46,136 nt of DNA from Holosporales bacterium (GTDB lineage: Bacteria > Pseudomonadota > Alphaproteobacteria > UBA3830 > JAIRWN01), in the NCBI GenBank assembly GCA_031263535.1, contig JAISFO010000030.1, forward strand, positions 1-46,136. The letters run 5' to 3'. Within the stretch, counting starts at the first letter, position 1. Each line of letters starts with the position of its first letter. The translations under genes and the position numbers were made by a program. Below, piece by piece: positions 15,322-25,834 of the stretch. Under the pieces are notes generated by a model. The model made no database searches. It was not told the origin of the DNA and saw nothing but the letters and a program-made list of their open reading frames with translations.

Positions 15322-17094
15322 ATGACGGGTCTTTTTTATTCTCAAGACTTCCTGGACGCCTTGCGCGACCGAGCGACAATCTCGCAATTATTCTCACAGA
15401 AAACAACCGTAAAAAGACACGGGCGAGATGTGTTCGCCATATGTCCGTTTCATCAGGAAAAGACTCCGTCTTGTAAGGTTGATGACGGGAAGGGTTTTTT
15501 CTATTGCTTTGGGTGTGGAGCTTCTGGCGATGCGATAGAATTTGTTCGCAAAGCCGAAAACCTTTCATTCCAAGAAGCTATAGAGAAGCTGGCAACACAG
15601 TTCGGGATGGAGCTGCCAACTCTGCAGACAGACAAAGCTAACTCGCATATCAAAAAAGCATATTCACTGATCGAACACGTGGCCGTTTGGTATCACAACA
15701 ATCTTAAATCCAAGGCCGGCGAGCGAGCGATGGAATATTTGCTAGGCAGAGGGGTTTCGGAAGAGCTTATTAACAAATTCCGTTTGGGTTATGCGCCGAT
15801 GTCACGCGATCTGACGTTTAGGCATCTTAAAGCCCTTGAGCCAGATACTAAGCTGCTGCAGGATTTTGGTCCAATTACCCAAAACTTAAGGGACAGATTC
15901 AGCGGACGCATCATCTTCCCCATAGAAGACGATAAAGGCAGAGTAGTTGGCTTTGGCGGGCGTGTTTTTGAGGATGAAGATCGTCCAAGCGCAAAGTACA
16001 TAAATTCGCAAGAATCACCGCTTTTTCATAAAAAATTATTACTTTACAACTTATATAATGCTAGGCAGATGTCGCAAGACTCTCCGCTTATTCTATGCGA
16101 AGGATATATGGATGTTTTGGCGCTTTATAAGGCCAATATAGGCCGAGTAGTTGCCCCTTTGGGGACCGCAATCAGTGAAGAACAGATCATAAGCTGCTGG
16201 AAAATCTGCCAAGAGCCCACCATCATGCTGGACGGCGATAATGCCGGAATAAGGGCGGCAGAGCGCTTGATGGAAAGGATTGTTCCTTATTTGCGCTCGG
16301 GTTGTTCGCTGAAGTTTTGCATGCTGCCAAAAGATGAAGATCCGGATTCGCTGGTAGCATCAGGAAAAACCAGCCTGATCTCAAATCTGATAAAAGAGCC
16401 CAAAAGCATCCTGGAAATGCTGTGGTCAACGCATGTGTCAAAGATCGCAAAGCACACCCCGGAAAGCGCGGCCAGCCTGAAACGCAGCCTACGCAGCACA
16501 ATTGGTAAGATAGTTGACGCAGACCTGAGGCAAACTTACGGCAAGGCTATGGCGGCTTTGCTTAAGGATTATACTGATACCGTTATACGCAATACGATTA
16601 GGCCTGCGAAAATTCAGCGCCTAAACATTGGAAATAAGCTGAAACAGCAGGATAAATCAGACCTGGCGGCGAAAATACTTGTTGCAACAATCTTGAATCA
16701 TCCGCATTTATTAGGTAGAATAGAACAACAGTTTTTGGAGCTTATCGCCAATCGCTCAGACCTTAGTAGTCTTGGGGACGCTGTGCTATCTTTATGTCAG
16801 TCGGGCAGCTGTTCACGCGAACAGTTATTGGCGGGATTAGCCGAGCGCGGACATGACCTAAGTTGGTTGGGGGAAGATCTTTATAAACATGCTGGATTTG
16901 CCAGAGATACAGCAGATGATGACGCGGCCTATGACGGCTGGATAAGCGTATGGGAGACTTCGTTCATCAAAAAGAATGTAAATGAAGAGGCTAAGTTTTT
17001 GGCGAACAAGCTGAAGACCAGTTTCTCTGAATCTGATTGGATCAGGTTGCAAGCGCTAAAAAGCAGCGCACTTAAGGATAAAATGGAGGAATAA
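15322..17094 (+). CDS. dnaG: DNA primase
   Basis: Synthesises RNA primers at the replication fork with DnaB. 590 aa. The CHC2 zinc domain ligands are Cys41, His44, Cys62 and Cys65 (CPFH, then CFGC). The RNA-polymerase core and TOPRIM domain follow with [13 protein letters not shown] near residue 255 and the acidic IMLDGDNAG near 300. A C-terminal helicase-interaction region is present. It precedes rpoD with one base between stop and GTG, the old macromolecular-synthesis pairing. Confidence 0.97.
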   Translation: MTGLFYSQDFLDALRDRATISQLFSQKTTVKRHGRDVFAICPFHQEKTPSCKVDDGKGFFYCFGCGASGDAIEFVRKAENLSFQEAIEKLATQFGMELPTLQTDKANSHIKKAYSLIEHVAVWYHNNLKSKAGERAMEYLLGRGVSEELINKFRLGYAPMSRDLTFRHLKALEPDTKLLQDFGPITQNLRDRFSGRIIFPIEDDKGRVVGFGGRVFEDEDRPSAKYINSQESPLFHKKLLLYNLYNARQMSQDSPLILCEGYMDVLALYKANIGRVVAPLGTAISEEQIISCWKICQEPTIMLDGDNAGIRAAERLMERIVPYLRSGCSLKFCMLPKDEDPDSLVASGKTSLISNLIKEPKSILEMLWSTHVSKIAKHTPESAASLKRSLRSTIGKIVDADLRQTYGKAMAALLKDYTDTVIRNTIRPAKIQRLNIGNKLKQQDKSDLAAKILVATILNHPHLLGRIEQQFLELIANRSDLSSLGDAVLSLCQSGSCSREQLLAGLAERGHDLSWLGEDLYKHAGFARDTADDDAAYDGWISVWETSFIKKNVNEEAKFLANKLKTSFSESDWIRLQALKSSALKDKMEE

Positions 17095-17095
17095 C

Positions 17096-19024
17096 GTGGC
17101 TAAAAGCAGCATTTCGCAAAAAGATGTTGAAGACAGCAAAGTAAAAAGTACCGAAGAGGTTATTGAAAAGGCTGAAAACGCCCCGACCGTGAATCGCGCG
17201 GTTTTTCAGAGGCTGCTGGTCAAGGGAAAAGCGCGCGGGTTTATCACTTATGATGAGCTGGAACGAGCGCTTCCCAAAGATCAAGTTCCTGTTGAGGAAA
17301 TCGAAGAGGCCATAGCACAAATTACGGCACTTAACATCTCTATAATGGAGACCGATAAGGCGGTCGATATATCCCCAGCGGTCGCAATAGACAGCGCCGA
17401 GGAGGTTGAGGAAGATGAAGAGCTAGAAGAAGAAACGACAGAAAGCGCCGGCGAGCCAGCTACCACAGAAGATCCTGTCCGGATGTATCTGCGTGAGATG
17501 GGCAATGTTGAGCTTTTGTCTCGCGAAGGCGAAGTGGTTCTGGCCAAGAAGATTGAGTCTGGCAAACTGACGGTCATTGAAGGACTTTGTCGAACATCCC
17601 TGACATTCGAAAAACTAAGCGGATGGCTAGAGGGCATCGAAAAAAAGATCATCTTACCAAGAGAAATTTTCCAAATTGATATTGGCAACGAAGATGACGA
17701 AGCGGTGGAAGACGTTAGCGATACGAGCGACGTAAGTGCTGCGGCGGATGAATCTGACGACAATACCCCCAAAAGCGCAGTTGACATCGCAGAAGCACAG
17801 CTTATGCCCCAGTTTATTGAGTCATTGAAAGAGATTTTGGCTCTGCGTAAAAAGCAGCTAGATATGCTTAAGAAGAGCTCAAGCGGCGTCCTCGACAAAA
17901 CTCAGCAAAAAAAATACGACCGGCTAATATCCCAAATGGTTGCCGGTATCGACAAGCTTAAGTTGAACCAAGCCAAGGTGTCTGAGCTTATGACAGCTTT
18001 GTCCAGCCTGAATAAGCGCCTGATGCATAGTGAAGGGGCTTTGCTGCGCTTTGCCCATGACCTGAAGATTAATCGTGATGAATTCTTAAAACATTACTAT
18101 GGCAACGAGACGAATCCAGACTGGATCTCTACCTTAAAATCGCTCAAAAAGAAAAGCTGGGTTGGCTTTATTGAAAAACATCTCATAAACCTTATGAACC
18201 ATCAAAAAGAGGTCGAGAACATAGAAAAAATCAGCGGCTTGGTAGTAGCAGATTTTCGCGAAACCATCAAAAAGATTCAAAAAGGGGACGCGGAAGCTAA
18301 TCAGGCTAAAAAAGATATGATTGAAGCTAACTTACGCTTAGTGATCTCAATTGCCAAAAAATACACCAACAGGGGGCTGCAGTTCTTGGACCTGATTCAG
18401 GAAGGCAACATCGGCCTGATGAAGGCGGTTGATAAGTTTGAGTATCAGCGAGGGTACAAATTCTCAACATATGCGACTTGGTGGATTAGGCAGGCGATCA
18501 CTAGGTCAATCGCCGATCAGGCAAGGACCATACGTATACCTGTCCATATGATCGAAACGATTAACAAAATAGTACGCACCTCGCGCCAGATACTGAACGA
18601 TACTGGAATGGAGGCTACGCCGGAAGAGCTGGCCGCTAGGCTTCGTATGCCAATCGACAAAGTGCGCAAGGTGCTGAAAATATCGAAAGAACCGGTCAGC
18701 CTTGAAACGCCGGTTGGAGACGAAGAAGATTCACATTTATATGATTTTATAGAAGATAAAAACGCGGTGATTCCCGTTGATGCGGCAATTAATTCCAAGC
18801 TGCGTGAGGCGGCCAATATGGCGCTTACAACATTGACTCCACGTGAGGAAAGGGTGCTTCGTATGCGCTTTGGCATAGGCATGAATACAGACCATACTCT
18901 TGAAGAAGTGGGGCAGCAGTTCTCTGTAACGCGTGAGCGAATCAGGCAGATTGAAGCCAAAGCGCTTAGGAAACTTAAGCACCCAAGTCGTTCCCGCAGA
19001 TTAAGAAGTTTCTTGGATGCTTAA
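17096..19024 (+). CDS. rpoD: RNA polymerase primary sigma factor, sigma70
   Basis: The housekeeping sigma factor, 642 aa. Region 1.1 lies near residues 30-85, then a Glu/Ala-rich acidic linker. Region 1.2 has [21 protein letters not shown]. Region 2 has [20 protein letters not shown] and [19 protein letters not shown], followed by region 3. Region 4.2 is [20 protein letters not shown], which reads the -35 element. Start is GTG at 17096 with GGAGG upstream, coupled to dnaG. All core-binding and promoter-recognition blocks look intact. Confidence 0.98.
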   Translation: MAKSSISQKDVEDSKVKSTEEVIEKAENAPTVNRAVFQRLLVKGKARGFITYDELERALPKDQVPVEEIEEAIAQITALNISIMETDKAVDISPAVAIDSAEEVEEDEELEEETTESAGEPATTEDPVRMYLREMGNVELLSREGEVVLAKKIESGKLTVIEGLCRTSLTFEKLSGWLEGIEKKIILPREIFQIDIGNEDDEAVEDVSDTSDVSAAADESDDNTPKSAVDIAEAQLMPQFIESLKEILALRKKQLDMLKKSSSGVLDKTQQKKYDRLISQMVAGIDKLKLNQAKVSELMTALSSLNKRLMHSEGALLRFAHDLKINRDEFLKHYYGNETNPDWISTLKSLKKKSWVGFIEKHLINLMNHQKEVENIEKISGLVVADFRETIKKIQKGDAEANQAKKDMIEANLRLVISIAKKYTNRGLQFLDLIQEGNIGLMKAVDKFEYQRGYKFSTYATWWIRQAITRSIADQARTIRIPVHMIETINKIVRTSRQILNDTGMEATPEELAARLRMPIDKVRKVLKISKEPVSLETPVGDEEDSHLYDFIEDKNAVIPVDAAINSKLREAANMALTTLTPREERVLRMRFGIGMNTDHTLEEVGQQFSVTRERIRQIEAKALRKLKHPSRSRRLRSFLDA

Positions 19025-19114
19025 ATCTTGTTGGGCAATAAAGGGAATCGCGGAAATTAACGGTTTTTAGGCGAATTTGTTGGAAAATTGCTTGTAACAA
19101 GAGACCGATTGCTT

Positions 19115-20386
19115 ATGCCAAAAACTTCCGCTAGTGACAAAGAAAACAGCTTCCTGTGCTGCTCGTTTTGCGGCAAGAGCCAACAAGAGGTTAAAAGGCT
19201 TATTGCCGGCCCGGCTGTGTTTATATGTGACGAGTGCGTCGGCGTATGTAACGAGATCATGGCCGAGGTCAAAAAATCCTATATAGGAGAATTTGCTAAA
19301 GGCATAAAGAAGCCGCGCGAAATCAAAAACGTCCTTGATGAATATGTAATCGGCCAGGATCATGCAAAGATGATTTTGTCGGTTGCGGTTTATAATCACT
19401 ATAAAAGGCTAGCATATAAAGACTCTGTTGGGGCCGGCAGCTTGGAGCTTACGAAATCCAACATCCTGCTGATTGGGCCGACAGGTACGGGTAAAACACT
19501 GCTGGCACAGACTTTGGCCAAAATTTTGGACGTGCCATTTACGATGGCGGATGCCACTACTTTGACTGAGGCCGGGTATGTCGGCGAAGACGTCGAAAAT
19601 ATCATCTTAAGGTTGCTGCAAGTCGCTGATTACAACGTTGAGAAAGCTCAACGCGGTATTGTATACATCGATGAGATCGACAAAATCTCTAGAAAATCTG
19701 AAAACCCTTCCATTACACGCGACGTATCTGGCGAAGGCGTGCAGCAAGCGCTTTTGAAGCTTATGGAGGGAACTGTTGCTTCAGTTCCACCGCAAGGTGG
19801 TCGCAAACATCCTCAGCAAGAGCTGCTGCAGGTAAACACTCATGACATTTTGTTTATATGCGGCGGTGCTTTTGACGGGCTTGAGAAGATCGTATCTCAG
19901 CGATACAACAGCTCGTCCATAGGCTTTGGCGCGCAAATAGGAAAACCAAGCAACGTAACCAGCCTAAAAGATCTGGGCAAAGTGGAGCCAGAGGATTTGC
20001 TTAAATACGGTTTGATTCCTGAATTTATTGGGCGCTTACCCGTGATTGCCGTGCTGTCCGAGCTTGATCAAAAGGCTTTGGTTGAGATACTTACTACACC
20101 AAAGAATGCCCTGGTTAAACAATATAAACAGCTGTTCAGCATGGAGAAAGCCGACCTAAGATTTACCGACGAAGCGCTAAAAACCATTGCCAACAGCGCG
20201 CTTAAAATTAAAACAGGCGCTAGAGGGCTTTCTTCGATCATGGAGGATGCGCTGCTGAAAACCATGTACGATCTGCCGTCGAAAAGTAACATAGAGCGTA
20301 TCACCTTCACCAAAGAAGCGATTCTTGGGAAAAATCAGCCCAAAGTATTGCTTAAAAGAGTTCGTAAAGCCAACCAGAAACACTAG
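19115..20386 (+). CDS. clpX: ClpX, ATPase subunit of the ClpXP protease
   Basis: Unfoldase that feeds proteins to ClpP. 423 aa from ATG 19115, the family-typical length; an in-frame TTG lies at 19088. The N-terminal zinc domain has Cys16, Cys19, Cys38 and Cys41. Walker A is GPTGTGKT, Walker B VYIDEID, with GYVGEDVE pore-loop and sensor [11 protein letters not shown] blocks. clpP is not adjacent in this window, unlike the common clpP-clpX order. Confidence 0.97.
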   Translation: MPKTSASDKENSFLCCSFCGKSQQEVKRLIAGPAVFICDECVGVCNEIMAEVKKSYIGEFAKGIKKPREIKNVLDEYVIGQDHAKMILSVAVYNHYKRLAYKDSVGAGSLELTKSNILLIGPTGTGKTLLAQTLAKILDVPFTMADATTLTEAGYVGEDVENIILRLLQVADYNVEKAQRGIVYIDEIDKISRKSENPSITRDVSGEGVQQALLKLMEGTVASVPPQGGRKHPQQELLQVNTHDILFICGGAFDGLEKIVSQRYNSSSIGFGAQIGKPSNVTSLKDLGKVEPEDLLKYGLIPEFIGRLPVIAVLSELDQKALVEILTTPKNALVKQYKQLFSMEKADLRFTDEALKTIANSALKIKTGARGLSSIMEDALLKTMYDLPSKSNIERITFTKEAILGKNQPKVLLKRVRKANQKH

Positions 20387-20446
20387 AGTTATTTTATCTC
20401 TATTAGTGCGTAAAGTTTGCGTACATCTAAATTTGATGGAGCTGTC

Positions 20447-21532
20447 TTATTGCTCTTTATTTTCCTTAAGCATTTCGTGAAGTGGCAGGTAAGATACTGT
20501 TCCGCCAGCACCAATTTTTTGACCTATCAAAATCTTTGTGGTGCGAGAAAGAATGTCCTCCATTGTTTCAAGATATATACGCTTGGCGGTTATATCGGGC
20601 GCGTGCCTGTACTGCTCAAAAACGTCGGTGAACCGCTGAGCCAATCCTTGTGCCGTTAAGACTAAGATGCTTTTTTTAGCTTGCGCCTCGTTAATGGTTT
20701 TACCTACCTTCCCTCGCGCTTCAGCCGCAACCCCACGAGCGTAAGCATCGGCCTGGTTAATTTCACGCTGTTGGTCGGCTTGGGCACGCTCTACGTCACG
20801 GAAAGAGTCGATAACCGAAGCAGGAGGCTCTACATTTTGAAGTTGAACCTGAACAATTTCAACGCCCATTTTATATAAGTCCATTATGCTCTGAAGGCGT
20901 TTTTGCGCCATAGCATTAACTTCGCCTCTACCTTCAGTTTGGGCAAATGCTATTGGCGTTTGGCCGATGATTTCCCTCATAATGCTTTCAGCTACGGCCC
21001 CAACTGTGACGTCAGGAGATCTGGCGTTGAACAAATACTTTTCAACGCCATCATCTTTTATGCGCCATAAGACCGTAAACGTGACATTGGCCAGGTTCGA
21101 GTCCCCGGTCAGCATACATCCTTCCTCGCTGGCGTTTTCCGGGTCAGAGCTGCGATTGCTTTTTCTGCCTCCTATGTCTATGCGGTTGACGGTTGTGATG
21201 CTTTGAACTATTACCTCTTCAAACGGGTAAGGCAGCCGATAATGCAGCCCTGGACCATCGGTATGAACCCAACGACCAAACCTAAGCACAACGCCGCGCT
21301 CGTCGGGACTTATTTGAAATATACCGCTAGCCAACCAAACCGAAGCGAAGATAATTAGAAGCAATCCAACGGATTTAAAAGTATTACCGGATCCTCCCTT
21401 AGATCCTCGCGCAGAGAAAAACTTTTTAAACCGCTCTTGCAGATCGTTTAAAGGATTGCCACCTTTTCCCCAGGGATTATTGTCTTGCCCCCAGGGGTTG
21501 TCGTCATCATTAAAAAGCAAAGTTCGATTCAT
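20447..21532 (-). CDS. hflK: HflK, SPFH-domain regulator of FtsH
   Basis: A membrane protein that, with HflC, forms a cage around the FtsH protease. 361 aa. The N-terminus has DDNPWGQDNNPWG, then a single membrane helix at residues 54-72 and an SPFH/band-7 domain (GVVLRFGRW, then VQLQNVEPPASVIDSFRDVERA). It is convergent with clpX: the space between the stops is about 60 bp, so the usual downstream hflC is absent. Only a weak inverted repeat lies between the genes. Confidence 0.93.
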   Translation of the reverse strand: MNRTLLFNDDDNPWGQDNNPWGKGGNPLNDLQERFKKFFSARGSKGGSGNTFKSVGLLLIIFASVWLASGIFQISPDERGVVLRFGRWVHTDGPGLHYRLPYPFEEVIVQSITTVNRIDIGGRKSNRSSDPENASEEGCMLTGDSNLANVTFTVLWRIKDDGVEKYLFNARSPDVTVGAVAESIMREIIGQTPIAFAQTEGRGEVNAMAQKRLQSIMDLYKMGVEIVQVQLQNVEPPASVIDSFRDVERAQADQQREINQADAYARGVAAEARGKVGKTINEAQAKKSILVLTAQGLAQRFTDVFEQYRHAPDITAKRIYLETMEDILSRTTKILIGQKIGAGGTVSYLPLHEMLKENKEQ

Positions 21533-21658
21533 TCGCCAGCGTCCAAAATTATCCCATTAAACCTAGCACTTTATTATGAAACATTGAAACTGCATTTAGC
21601 ACATTTACAAAATTTTACCAATTAGTGGGCATAATTAAACTAATTGTTATGATTTGTA

Positions 21659-22921
21659 ATGCATTTTTATAAACCAAAAAATTATCACAAAATCGCCTGC
21701 TTTTTGTCGATTATGCTTTTGCTTTCTTCATGTGGAGGGGTGAAAAAACGACAGACCAAAGATAATGATATTACCAGCAGGCAAGCGGCTGTATTGCTGA
21801 ACCCAGATCTTGTGTCTTTTGGTGACCTGTTTGCTGTAGACGAGATTAAGTCTAAGACGACTGGGATATTGGGTAAAGCATTTGCCGCGGAGGAGCAGCA
21901 TAGAATATCTACTCTTGAGGAGCCGGATTTTTTACTTAAAACGCTACAGGAGCGTTTTGTCCTGAGCAACATTTCTAAAAGTGATTTTAAACAGCGGGTT
22001 TACAAGCGCTTAGATCGGGATTTGGCAATCATCAACGATTTTAACAGTTATTTAGAAACGGCTAACAGCAACGACCGAGCGCTTTACCTGTGCAAAGAGA
22101 ATAAGCTGTATCCAGTAATCTCCAGCGCGTATGACATTATTCAGAATCACTTTGACACTTTAATACAAGGTAAACTGCCGATTAGTTTTAAGAAATCTTT
22201 CTATAACATAACTACGCTTGAGATGGACAAGGGCAGTCGAATCCTTACAGGCTCATTCAAGACAACCTGTCTGAAAGGCGTAATAATAACTATGCTAGCA
22301 GAGCTTGCCGGAAGTGAGGCAAACGCATCCGATCTTGGGCTTCCTGCCCGCGGTGGTGAGAAATGGGCCGACTACAGCTGGGTTTTTCACAAAATCCCCA
22401 TAGCGAAAAGTCTTGTGAAGGCGGGCGTGTATCCTAAGCTAAGGTCGTTTACGTATTTTTATAAAGACGGTAACAGCCCGCCTCAAGGTGAGCTGGGGTT
22501 CCCGCACAGCGGCTATTATTCAGGGGGCGGCTATGAAAGAGGGGGAAAGGACACGCCATCAAGGCCTGAGGACTGCTCATCCTGGGTGTCAAAAATTTTG
22601 GGAACCAGGCATGACATAACTACATTTGGTTTGATGCAATTTTTCAGAATCAAATCGAACTGTGGTTTGGCAGACAGGTCCTGGGCCAGTAGGCCAGAAT
22701 TTCAACATATCTCAAATATACTAGAGCCAATTAACGCCGCCAACTTGAAAGAAGACATAAGGCCTGGGGATATCTTATGTATCAGAAGGGCTAAGCAAGG
22801 AAGGGTTAACCGGTATGCGAACTATGGCGACTCGGGGCATATGGCTGTGGCGCTGTTTGCCACTGATACGCACTTACTGGTGCTTGCCTGTACCCCGACG
22901 CGCCATTCATGGAGGGCATAG
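21659..22921 (+). CDS. Lipoprotein with cysteine-peptidase-like C-terminal domain, frameshifted near its end
   Basis: Residues 1-25 are a lipoprotein signal with lipobox LLSSC (Cys25), so the protein is predicted membrane-anchored in the periplasm or outer membrane. A helical middle of unknown family follows. The C-terminal part resembles NlpC/P60 or CHAP amidases: Cys306 in PEDCSSWVSKIL, PGDILCIRR, and His394 in DSGHMAVAL. The frame then leaves at a C4 run (22893-22896) and stops at 22919-22921. One more C gives CTPDAPFMEGIGLQKISL and a stop at 23008-23010, about 30 residues further on. Peptidoglycan hydrolysis is inference. The reported end is therefore probably not the ancestral one. Confidence 0.65.
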   Translation: MHFYKPKNYHKIACFLSIMLLLSSCGGVKKRQTKDNDITSRQAAVLLNPDLVSFGDLFAVDEIKSKTTGILGKAFAAEEQHRISTLEEPDFLLKTLQERFVLSNISKSDFKQRVYKRLDRDLAIINDFNSYLETANSNDRALYLCKENKLYPVISSAYDIIQNHFDTLIQGKLPISFKKSFYNITTLEMDKGSRILTGSFKTTCLKGVIITMLAELAGSEANASDLGLPARGGEKWADYSWVFHKIPIAKSLVKAGVYPKLRSFTYFYKDGNSPPQGELGFPHSGYYSGGGYERGGKDTPSRPEDCSSWVSKILGTRHDITTFGLMQFFRIKSNCGLADRSWASRPEFQHISNILEPINAANLKEDIRPGDILCIRRAKQGRVNRYANYGDSGHMAVALFATDTHLLVLACTPTRHSWRA

Positions 22922-23035
22922 GCCTGCAGAAAATTAGCCTGCAAACCGAAGAAAACAGCGACTTAATGTTTTTAAGATATAAAAAAGGCCAACCTGTCGC
23001 CAGCTTGTGATAACGACCGCTTACAAAACGCCCAG

Positions 23036-23383
23036 CTATTTCTTTGGGGCTGTAGGTACTTTTGGCTTACTGTCCGCCGCTGGCGGTGGAGTATCCGCTT
23101 TGACCGGCGCATCGACAATCTGCTCTTGTGATGCTTGATCAATTACCGATACGCGCTTGTGCTCAGGCTTAGAAATTGAGGCCATTAATATGCAGTTGAG
23201 GATAAAAATCGTCGCCAGCCAGCCGGTAATTTTTGTCAGTAAATTGGCTTGCCCTCTGGCAGTCAGAAGCCCACCACTGGAATTACCGCCAATCCCTAAG
23301 GCAGTGTCGCCGCTCTTTTGCAAAAGGATAACCCCAACCAGCGAAAGTGTAACCAGAAAATGCAAAGCCAACAAAAACTTCAT
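23036..23383 (-). CDS. secG: Preprotein translocase subunit SecG
   Basis: The small SecYEG subunit that aids the SecA motor, in the inner membrane. 115 aa with two membrane segments (about 4-20 and 53-70) separated by the conserved loop VGVILLQKSGDTALGIGG. The C-terminal tail is rich in Pro, Ala and Lys, common in alphaproteobacteria. It is convergent with the lipoprotein gene. Confidence 0.93.
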   Translation of the reverse strand: MKFLLALHFLVTLSLVGVILLQKSGDTALGIGGNSSGGLLTARGQANLLTKITGWLATIFILNCILMASISKPEHKRVSVIDQASQEQIVDAPVKADTPPPAADSKPKVPTAPKK

Positions 23384-23415
23384 CTTACGCGGTATAATTA
23401 ACTAAAAGTAGGATA

Positions 23416-23445
23416 AGTTTAGCATGAACCGTTCGCATATCTCAA
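23416..23445 (-). promoter_or_regulatory. Candidate sigma70 promoter for secG
   Basis: On the minus strand, TTGAGA (23445-23440) and TAAACT (23421-23416) are separated by 18 bp, placing transcription start about 25 bases before the secG ATG. Seen in sequence only. Confidence 0.4.
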
Positions 23446-23572
23446 GACGTTTTGGCATAGAGCGCTCTAAATAGTATAGCCAGGCTATATGCGGGCCACT
23501 TGATTAATATATGAAATAGAAGAACGCCTGAAAGAGCTGTATACTTGGGCTTTGGGCGAAAAACGAATCATT

Positions 23573-24040
23573 ATGAAAATAGAGATAGTAGAGAACACTC
23601 CTCAAGAAATAAGTGAAAAAATGTGGCAAGATTTGGAGAATTATGACAAATCCAATGGCATTGATACAAACTATAAACGTTTTTCATTGATAGCGAAAAA
23701 TGATAACGAAGAAGTTATTGGGGCGCTAGAAGGATATACTGTTTTTGCCGAGGTTTATGTAGGTGAACTGTGGGTCGATGCGGTTTACAGAGGAAAAGGA
23801 TATGGGCGGAAATTGCTGCAAGAATTAGAGCGGCAATTCCAAGGAAAAGGGTTCTTGAACATCAGTCTGTGTACTTCGGAATTCCAAGCCCCGGGATTTT
23901 ATAAAAAATGCGGATTTGAGCTGGAATTCGTTCGAAAAAATCATCAGTATCCTAAGCTTACAAAGTATTTTTTCATTAAATATTTTCACAATAATGAACA
24001 AGCTCAAGGAATACTGAAGGTGCCTGTCAAAGTTATATAA
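23573..24040 (+). CDS. GNAT-family N-acetyltransferase
   Basis: Predicted acetyl-CoA-dependent acyltransferase, 155 aa from ATG 23573. The acetyl-CoA pyrophosphate loop is visible as RGKGYGRKLL (R-x-x-G-x-G), preceded by the beta4 strand GELWVDAVY. FYKKCGFE follows, the usual GNAT C-terminal motif. The substrate is unknown. Its end overlaps the converging ATPase gene by 8 bp. Composition is more AT-rich than the neighbouring core genes, so it may be acquired. Confidence 0.85.
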   Translation: MKIEIVENTPQEISEKMWQDLENYDKSNGIDTNYKRFSLIAKNDNEEVIGALEGYTVFAEVYVGELWVDAVYRGKGYGRKLLQELERQFQGKGFLNISLCTSEFQAPGFYKKCGFELEFVRKNHQYPKLTKYFFIKYFHNNEQAQGILKVPVKVI

Positions 24041-25172
24041 CTTCGAGTTTCAAAAGCTCATACAGCCCGATAACCTTAATATTCTCTTTCAACGGATACG
24101 GCTCGCCTTTTGGAATAACGACGAAAAGTTGATCTAACTTTAAATCTTCAATTGCCGACAGCATCGACGGAGTAACCTTGGGAATAGATGTGTATTTAAT
24201 TTCAAATCCCACTCTTTTGCTATTTTTGATAATTAATAAATCAAGTTCTGCGCCGGCGTTTGTCCGCCAAAAATATGCATCGTTCTTATCATTTGCCTGC
24301 TGTTTTATAATTTGTTGAATCGCAAAACTTTTCCACGATAAGCCGCACTTGGGATGCAATTCAATCGCATCGTTCACCCCAAGTAAATAGTGCAAAATTC
24401 CACTGTCTTTTATATAAATTTTTGGAGCCTTGATTTGTCGTTTAGAAATATTTTCAAACCACGGCTTTAAAAGTGTAATCACAAAAGCATTTTCTAAAAT
24501 ATCTATGTATTTTTTTATCGTGACATCAGACACTCCGATACTTTTTGAAATATCTGAATAGTTGATCGTATTGCCATGGCTTTGGGCAAGCATTATCAAC
24601 AGCCTTCTTATGTTCTGCGGATCAAGATTAAACCCCAAAACTCGCAGATCTCTTTCCACAAAAGAAGATACATAGTCTTTTAGCCAAAAAAATGAGGTCG
24701 CCACATTCGGAGCCAAATAAGCCCTAGGAAACCCGCCCTGCAGCCAAAGTTTTTTATGATCGTCCACTTCCAAAAGTGTAAAAGGAGTTAGCTCTATATA
24801 AGAAACTCTTCCTGCGAGCGACTCGTTTGATTTTTCGAGCAAATCCCTTGACGAGCTTCCGAGAATGAGCAGTTTTATATCTTCTCGCCTATCAGCGATA
24901 ACGCGTAAAAATGGAAATAGATCCGGCATACGCTGAATTTCGTCTATGATAACTAGTCCGCTTAAATCGTTAAATAGCAGCTTAGGATCCGACAACTTCT
25001 GAAAGTCTTGAGGATCCTCAAGATCAAAATGATAATATTTGTTATTTTGTTTTTTAGCGTATTCAAGAGCGAGCGTCGTTTTGCCGATTTGTCTGGCCCC
25101 TATTACACCGCAAATCGGGAAATACGAAAAAACGTTATTGATTTCTCTTAAAGCGCTATCTCTATGAATCAT
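24033..25172 (-). CDS. AAA-type ATPase with DUF4143 C-terminal domain
   Basis: 379 aa. Walker A GARQIGKTT lies at residues 25-33, Walker B LVIIDEIQ at 73-80, and an arginine-containing GSSSRDLL sensor-like segment follows. Next come a winged-helix-like stretch (SDISKSIGVSDVTIKKYIDIL) and the C-terminal DUF4143 part. That part contains AELDLLI, then GFEIKYT, a pattern like the D-ExK core of PD-(D/E)XK nucleases. These ATPases are widespread accessory genes of unsettled function; some are discussed as toxin- or defence-related. AT-rich compared with the ribosomal cluster. Confidence 0.85.
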   Translation of the reverse strand: MIHRDSALREINNVFSYFPICGVIGARQIGKTTLALEYAKKQNNKYYHFDLEDPQDFQKLSDPKLLFNDLSGLVIIDEIQRMPDLFPFLRVIADRREDIKLLILGSSSRDLLEKSNESLAGRVSYIELTPFTLLEVDDHKKLWLQGGFPRAYLAPNVATSFFWLKDYVSSFVERDLRVLGFNLDPQNIRRLLIMLAQSHGNTINYSDISKSIGVSDVTIKKYIDILENAFVITLLKPWFENISKRQIKAPKIYIKDSGILHYLLGVNDAIELHPKCGLSWKSFAIQQIIKQQANDKNDAYFWRTNAGAELDLLIIKNSKRVGFEIKYTSIPKVTPSMLSAIEDLKLDQLFVVIPKGEPYPLKENIKVIGLYELLKLEVI

Positions 25173-25373
25173 ATTTACCTTGTATATTCTAACCCTATCT
25201 TTGAAATTACAATATAAGCTTAAAAATGTGAAGAAAATAATACGATAGACATCTGTCCGACCAGGGATTCTCTGTAATCTGTGAGTATTTCGAAATAGTG
25301 CTTGTGTGGACGCGATACTATTTTTGCGATCTGTTCAATAGACCGCGTCATCAAAATTTTAGTTTCGCGCCTG

Positions 25374-25402
25374 TTGACTTTAATGCAGGAGGGCATTAGG
25401 AT
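25374..25402 (+). promoter_or_regulatory. Sigma70-type promoter of the str-S10-spc-alpha cluster
   Basis: TTGACT at 25374-25379 and TAGGAT at 25397-25402 are separated by exactly 17 bp. This would start transcription near 25409, about 36 bases before the rpsL ATG. The rest of the 270-bp gap after the divergent ATPase start holds no gene. Confidence 0.6.
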
Positions 25403-25444
25403 ACCGTTTCTTGGTTCTTGCTTTTGGTAGAGGAAAACGGGCGT

Positions 25445-25816
25445 ATGCCTACGATAAATCAGCTGGTACGCAAACCCAGGCGCAGCGTCCTTAAAAGGAA
25501 CAAAGTTCCGGCGCTGGAGTCTTGCCCCCAGAAAAGAGGGGTGTGTACCCGCGTAACCACGACTACACCTAAAAAGCCTAACTCGGCTTTGCGTAAGATC
25601 GCGCGTGTTCGCTTGACTAATGGGTTTGAGGTAACGGGATATATCCCTGGCGAGGGGCATAACCTCCAAGAGCACTCAGTCGTGCTGATTCGTGGAGGTC
25701 GTGTTAAAGACTTGCCGGGCGTGAGGTACCACATCATTCGCGGATCGCTTGATACTCAAGGGGTTAAGGATCGTCGTCAAGGTCGGTCAAAGTACGGAGC
25801 CAAACGGCCAAAGTAG
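25445..25816 (+). CDS. rpsL: 30S ribosomal protein S12
   Basis: Decoding-centre protein, 123 aa. The start [12 protein letters not shown] is canonical, so ATG 25445 is chosen over the in-frame codon at 25418. The [11 protein letters not shown] loop keeps the lysines associated with streptomycin sensitivity. First gene of the cluster. Unusually for bacteria, rpoB/rpoC are not upstream. Confidence 0.98.
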   Translation: MPTINQLVRKPRRSVLKRNKVPALESCPQKRGVCTRVTTTTPKKPNSALRKIARVRLTNGFEVTGYIPGEGHNLQEHSVVLIRGGRVKDLPGVRYHIIRGSLDTQGVKDRRQGRSKYGAKRPK

Positions 25817-25834
25817 AAATTTAGGAATTTAGTT

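Noticed and set aside
17281-17898. Long serine-rich minus-strand frame
   Set aside because: Shadow of the acidic Glu/Asp-rich part of rpoD; its serine richness is just the complement of Glu/Asp codons.
20387-20446. Possible bidirectional terminator between clpX and hflK
   Set aside because: The only inverted repeat (TAGAG...CTCTA) is five pairs and AT-rich, too weak to call.
23424-23474. Tiny 16-codon frame upstream of the GNAT gene
   Set aside because: No ribosome site and it overlaps the likely secG promoter.
25220-25675. Minus-strand frame of 151 codons covering the rpsL promoter
   Set aside because: Overlaps rpsL and its promoter, no ribosome site and no recognisable protein pattern.
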